Origin: Rhopalosiphum padi
Taxonomy: Eukaryota; Arthropoda; Insecta; Hemiptera; Aphididae
NCBI RefSeq assembly: GCF_020882245.1
Contig: NC_083597.1
Span: 80,330,152 to 80,394,151, forward strand
Length of the DNA stretch: 64,000 nt
Direction: 5' to 3'
Shown: piece after piece, positions 60,640 through 64,000 of the stretch
Layout of the letters: every line of letters starts with the position of its first letter
How positions within the stretch are numbered: position 1 is the stretch's first letter
The notes under the pieces: generated by a model
The model's database searches: none
The model's input: the letters and a program-made list of their open reading frames with translations, nothing else
Told to the model about the DNA's origin: nothing
Translations under genes and position numbers: made by a program

Positions 60640-61440
60640 TTCTCACACAGCTGTCCACCACACCGTACTTATCCGTAAGTTCGTTTTTATACACTGTGTA
60701 CCTAATAACCTAACACACCTGGCACCTCATTCAGCTCGGACGACACATTAACGGTTTTCTGCGGTGGCGGTCGGCCGGAATAAATGTCGCGGTCAAAACC
60801 AAAATCGGCCGACCGTGTTCTAATCAAATCCCCGGGGACGATGGACGGTCAGTCGCCCGCGTCGTGTTTTATTGCTCGTTAAGCTCGTCCGTGGCTAGTC
60901 CACCGCCCGTACCCCAACATACATCACCCTTCGTCATACCCTAGACCGTACCGTCAGTTAAGTCACTATACACAACATACACACATACTTATTTGGTTTG
61001 AATCCGGGAATGAAAAGGGCCACATACAGGGTGCTCCTCGGGTTCCCATCGTGTCGTTTTATAAGCACTTCAAAACAACCGTGATTAGTGACCGAACAAT
61101 CGAAATCTTGATGATTTTACCGTAAGTTCGATATAATAATGACATAACGAATTTCCAACGAAACATGGATTTGAAAAAAAGAAAAAGAATCGATCTCATG
61201 TAGTCGAACGCCACAACGGAGTGCCTTCTGTATGATCTGTGTGCGTTGTATTTTATATAAATGCCGAACGAAAATTACGGACGCACATTTTGATATCTGT
61301 CGCGATCGATTTCCACGGGCGGGGCCGGATGGTGCGGCTGTGGCAGATTCGAGGACGCCGTTAACAACCCTATCTACCTCGCCACCGTTGTCCCCTTCAA
61401 ACTATCCGACTCTCGTGAATCGGCGGCCCCCGAGAACAAT
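60640..61440. promoter_or_regulatory. GC-rich block, likely promoter or leader
   Basis: CpG-rich. It holds an ATG frame that meets GTAAGT at 60672-60677 (MPVVRSSHTAVHHTVLI, 52 nt) and an 84-codon ATG frame at 61232-61486. The latter starts MICVRCILYKCRTKITDAHF, has a Pro/Ser/Thr-rich middle, and ends in an AAT-repeat Ile run. None is backed by splice pairs or periodicity. Confidence 0.25.
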
Positions 61441-61473
61441 TATAATAATAATAATAATTATTATTATTATTAT
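61438..61473. repeat. (AAT)n/(ATT)n inverted microsatellite
   Basis: An AAT run followed directly by its complement, so it can form a hairpin. Confidence 0.85.
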
Positions 61474-61781
61474 AAAATCGTTATGACAATGTAAAATATA
61501 GTCGCGGTGGATATATGTAATACTATACAAAAATATATTGTATTTTTATAATAATGTTCACGCTTTGTATCTATATAGTATTATATACTGTGGCAGTACT
61601 GCGTTGTTTGCGTTCCAAAGAATTAATTCAAAAATGTGAATAGTTTTAATTCATGACCGATTATTACATATTTTTTTATATGCGCACAGCGTATATCGTA
61701 GTTGAATATGTATATTATAATATGGATATTATTATCGTGTATATCTAATAATATATTCTAATAATATTATGTTTAGTTGTC

Positions 61782-61806
61782 GAGAGAGAGAGAGAGAGGG
61801 GGGGGA
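61782..61806. repeat. (GA)n then G-run
   Basis: About eight GA units ending in a run of nine G. Confidence 0.85.
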
Positions 61807-61876
61807 AACATCATGGATATCGACCGACGATGTTATTTGATTTTTTTTCCCATTCGAATTTCGTTCCGTTTTTCCG

Positions 61877-62095
61877 ATGTGTATATTATTATACATATAT
61901 AGGTACAAGAGTTATTTTGAAAGCGAGAGTTCAATGCGTTACCGGTATTATATAGTTGGGTGGTTACCCAGACGTACACCACTGGATTATAGAGAAATCC
62001 GGATAACGGTTCGTATATCCGAAAAGCAGACACGCAACAAAGGCAGACTTAAAGGAGAAGGCGATGATGCTGTCGTCCGGGGGCGTTGTATCTAA
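61877..62095 (+). CDS. 72-codon ORF, basic peptide
   Basis: ATG to TAA. After a Tyr-rich start the rest reads SESSMRYRYYIVGWLPRRTP and later RISEKQTRNKGRLKGEGDDA. Two thirds of these codons start with a purine. There is no signal peptide or known domain. It could be a small gene, or an exon entered near 61910, where an AG follows a short pyrimidine stretch. Confidence 0.28.
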   Translation: MCILLYIYRYKSYFESESSMRYRYYIVGWLPRRTPLDYREIRITVRISEKQTRNKGRLKGEGDDAVVRGRCI

Positions 62096-62180
62096 ATATT
62101 CTATAGGATCGCGTACCACAGTATAATACAGATCTCATAATAAAACATTTCCAAAACCGTTTTCGGCAGTCATGTTTTAT

Positions 62181-62342
62181 TTATACGCAGCAAGAGTTGG
62201 ATGTAATATTTCCGAAACTATGGCGAATGTCATCTGTAATTCTTATCAAACTACAAACCCGGCTTTTCGCCTTTATTTGTTGTAAATAAATAATCGGTTT
62301 TATACACCGTTCGCGTGCCTTCATCTCGTGACCGGCAGGCAT
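62181..62342 (-). CDS. 53-aa minus-strand ORF with adjacent poly(A) signal
   Basis: ATG at 62342 opens MPAGHEMKARERCIKPIIYL and onward, to TAA at 62183-62181. AATAAA on the same strand (62181-62176) overlaps the stop, an economical 3' end if real. The frame extends upstream to a GTG at 62366 through a GC-rich patch. The peptide is basic, with five Cys, two of them near the end (NSCCV). It faces the ORF at 61877 tail to tail. The family is unknown. Confidence 0.25.
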   Translation of the reverse strand: MPAGHEMKARERCIKPIIYLQQIKAKSRVCSLIRITDDIRHSFGNITSNSCCV

Positions 62343-62369
62343 ATTACGAAGAACGCGCACCGCCACGGC

Positions 62370-63618
62370 GGGGTTTAATTTATTTCCGATATTATTAAAT
62401 ATTATTATTCCGTTGGGAACTCAATGTTGTGTACGTCAAAAAGCATTAACAAAGCTACCGTTGACGTTTAATAAACTATTTATGATATTTCGTACGAGGC
62501 GCACGTGCGGATCATATTATATTATTATGATTTAACGACACACGATGCCGATTTTTATATTTCGAATCGAATGTTAACACAGCGCCAAGTTATGAAAGCG
62601 ATACATTGTAAATTAAAAATAAAAATACTTTATTATCTTTAAAATATGTATGCTTTGAAAGAGATACCATAGATTTAATGTTCCTCACATTTTAAGTCAA
62701 AACAATTGGCGATCATTTTAAAAATATGTCAGCTGATAAATATAATATTATGATGAACAATATTTTTTTGATTGTCACTTTACTTAAAAGCAAGTGATAA
62801 AAAATAAATAAAAATAAAACCCCTATTTTTTTGTTTTTTTTACAAAAAAACGTGAAATGCATACAAACAAAATTCACTTTAAATTTCGTCTAAGTATTAT
62901 GACAACTGACAACGCTTATATAGTATCACTCTCACCTTACTCATACGATATACCGTGTAATATCGATCATCAATTATTAAACGGATTATTATTTAAGAGT
63001 CGTAAAATCTGTTTGATGTATAAAAGACAACAATTTTGAAAAAATTATTTTCGTATAAAAATAAAAATATACTTTATTGCGTTCACTAGTATCGTTTAAT
63101 ATAACGCGGATAGGTTCGAATTGAGTATGACAAGAAACAAAACAAAAATCGCGTAAAGGCACATTTAAATAGGTCGTAAATATCTATTATAACCAGCCTT
63201 TCTATGAAACGTTATGGAAGCAATATAGTTTTCGGTTTGATTATAGCTACTCAGTATTCTGCTTAAAGTAGGGATAAGCTATAATGTGCATTCCTGCGAA
63301 GAAAAATGTGACAAATGTGTGCGAGTAGAACTATAGGTCATAACTATTCGACGAATCGCACAAAACGTCATGCCCAATATACAATAGTATATATACGATC
63401 CGATAAACATTTCACACCCAATAAGAAACAAAAGGAGTTCACACTAGCTCATAAAACAGTCATGGAAAACGTGACGAACATAAATGTAATCAATGTCAAC
63501 TTAAAGGATGTTACCGCTTGCTATGCATAATAAAATTCAAGATAACTTTCTATTTACAAATACAAAATAGTATTGATTCTATGTAATAATAAATGCTGTA
63601 AAATAGACTTGAAATATC

Positions 63619-63654
<36 letters not shown>

Positions 63655-64000
63655 TAAAATCCAGAGGAGTACTAAGGTAAATAGGGATACTCTATATGTA
63701 TAGAGGCCTAGTAATATTACTTTTTATATAGGCACAGAATAAACAGAAAAGAATCATATCCCTTCTCTAGAACGGTCCGAAATTATCTATTGAAAATAAA
63801 TAATAATCCAGATTAACATTGGTGTAAGGATATAATATGTATACCTATATATTTTAATTTACTGTGGTTTTTTGCTATTTAATTCATTTCAACTTACGTA
63901 CAAACTTAAATAAATAGTATTTGCTGAAATAACAAAAACAAAATCATTTTCCATAAACTGATAAAATATTAATCGCTAATAAACATAATAATTTCATGTA
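62370..64000. other. AT-rich, no firm gene
   Basis: Short frames at 62857-63039 and 63315-63530 have no codon bias or splice support. A TA repeat lies at 63621-63652. Confidence 0.5.
63621..63652. repeat. (AT)n microsatellite
   Basis: About 16 AT units. Confidence 0.9.

Noticed and set aside
60624..60671. ATG frame of 17 codons running into GTAAGT
   Set aside because: Short, with no downstream exon. Likely chance in a CpG-rich block.
63621..63652. Tyr-Ile open frames across TA repeats here and at 1840-1870, 20790-20820, 37110-37140, 56600-56630
   Set aside because: TA repeats contain no stop codons in any frame, so openness carries no coding information.
1..64000. tRNA, rRNA, snRNA, known miRNA, CRISPR and bacterial genes
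   Set aside because: I looked for B-box-like GGTTCGA sites, common conserved miRNA seeds and regular spaced repeats. The few GGTTCGA sites (for example 8059, 45256, 57911, 63113) lack a cloverleaf. Nothing else was supportable.

Overview
The window looks like nuclear DNA of an insect with an AT-rich genome, most likely an aphid. It is about 70% A+T and full of TA, AAT, GT and CT microsatellites. It carries short non-autonomous hAT-type elements and has no operon-like gene packing. The order is inferred from sequence style, not from a recognised marker gene. I recognised no gene by name. There is no rRNA, tRNA, CRISPR array, bacterial gene or intact autonomous transposon that I could support.

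Most of the window reads as intergenic or intronic DNA. The best-supported coding pieces are short exons bounded by splice signals, several of which lack an internal start codon. They are: (1) a minus-strand first exon at 5015-5080, with a CRE-type palindrome upstream; (2) a one-exon 84-codon secreted-protein candidate at 8567-8821; (3) a plus-strand signal-peptide exon at 19599-19725; (4) a plus-strand terminal exon at 27026-27154 that resembles a serpin reactive-loop exon and has a poly(A) signal 50 nt past its stop; (5) a plus-strand first coding exon at 37769-37856, behind a 1.1 kb GC-rich leader; and (6) a plus-strand signal-peptide gene at 40110-43642, with an optional third exon to 44115, whose reading frame stays open across its splice junctions. 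Weaker exon candidates are listed with low confidence.

Three short hAT-type elements with 8-bp target duplications lie at 9288-9443, 32196-32502 and 47661-47935. A very AT-rich, diverged array with a period near 170 bp lies at about 30250-31640. GC-rich blocks of 0.3-1.9 kb (36540-37640, 45240-47110, 49330-50160, 56290-56600, 59400-60140, 60640-61440) stand out from the background and look like promoter or leader regions. Only the first clearly precedes an exon.

Three candidates encode hydrophobic N-termini followed by short polar tails (8567, 19599, 40110). The window may therefore sit in a region with several small secreted-protein genes, a style common among insect salivary and extracellular proteins. 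This is inference. In sequence this AT-rich, chance pairs of good splice sites around a short open frame are frequent, so single exons should be read as hypotheses until RNA-seq or protein homology supports them.
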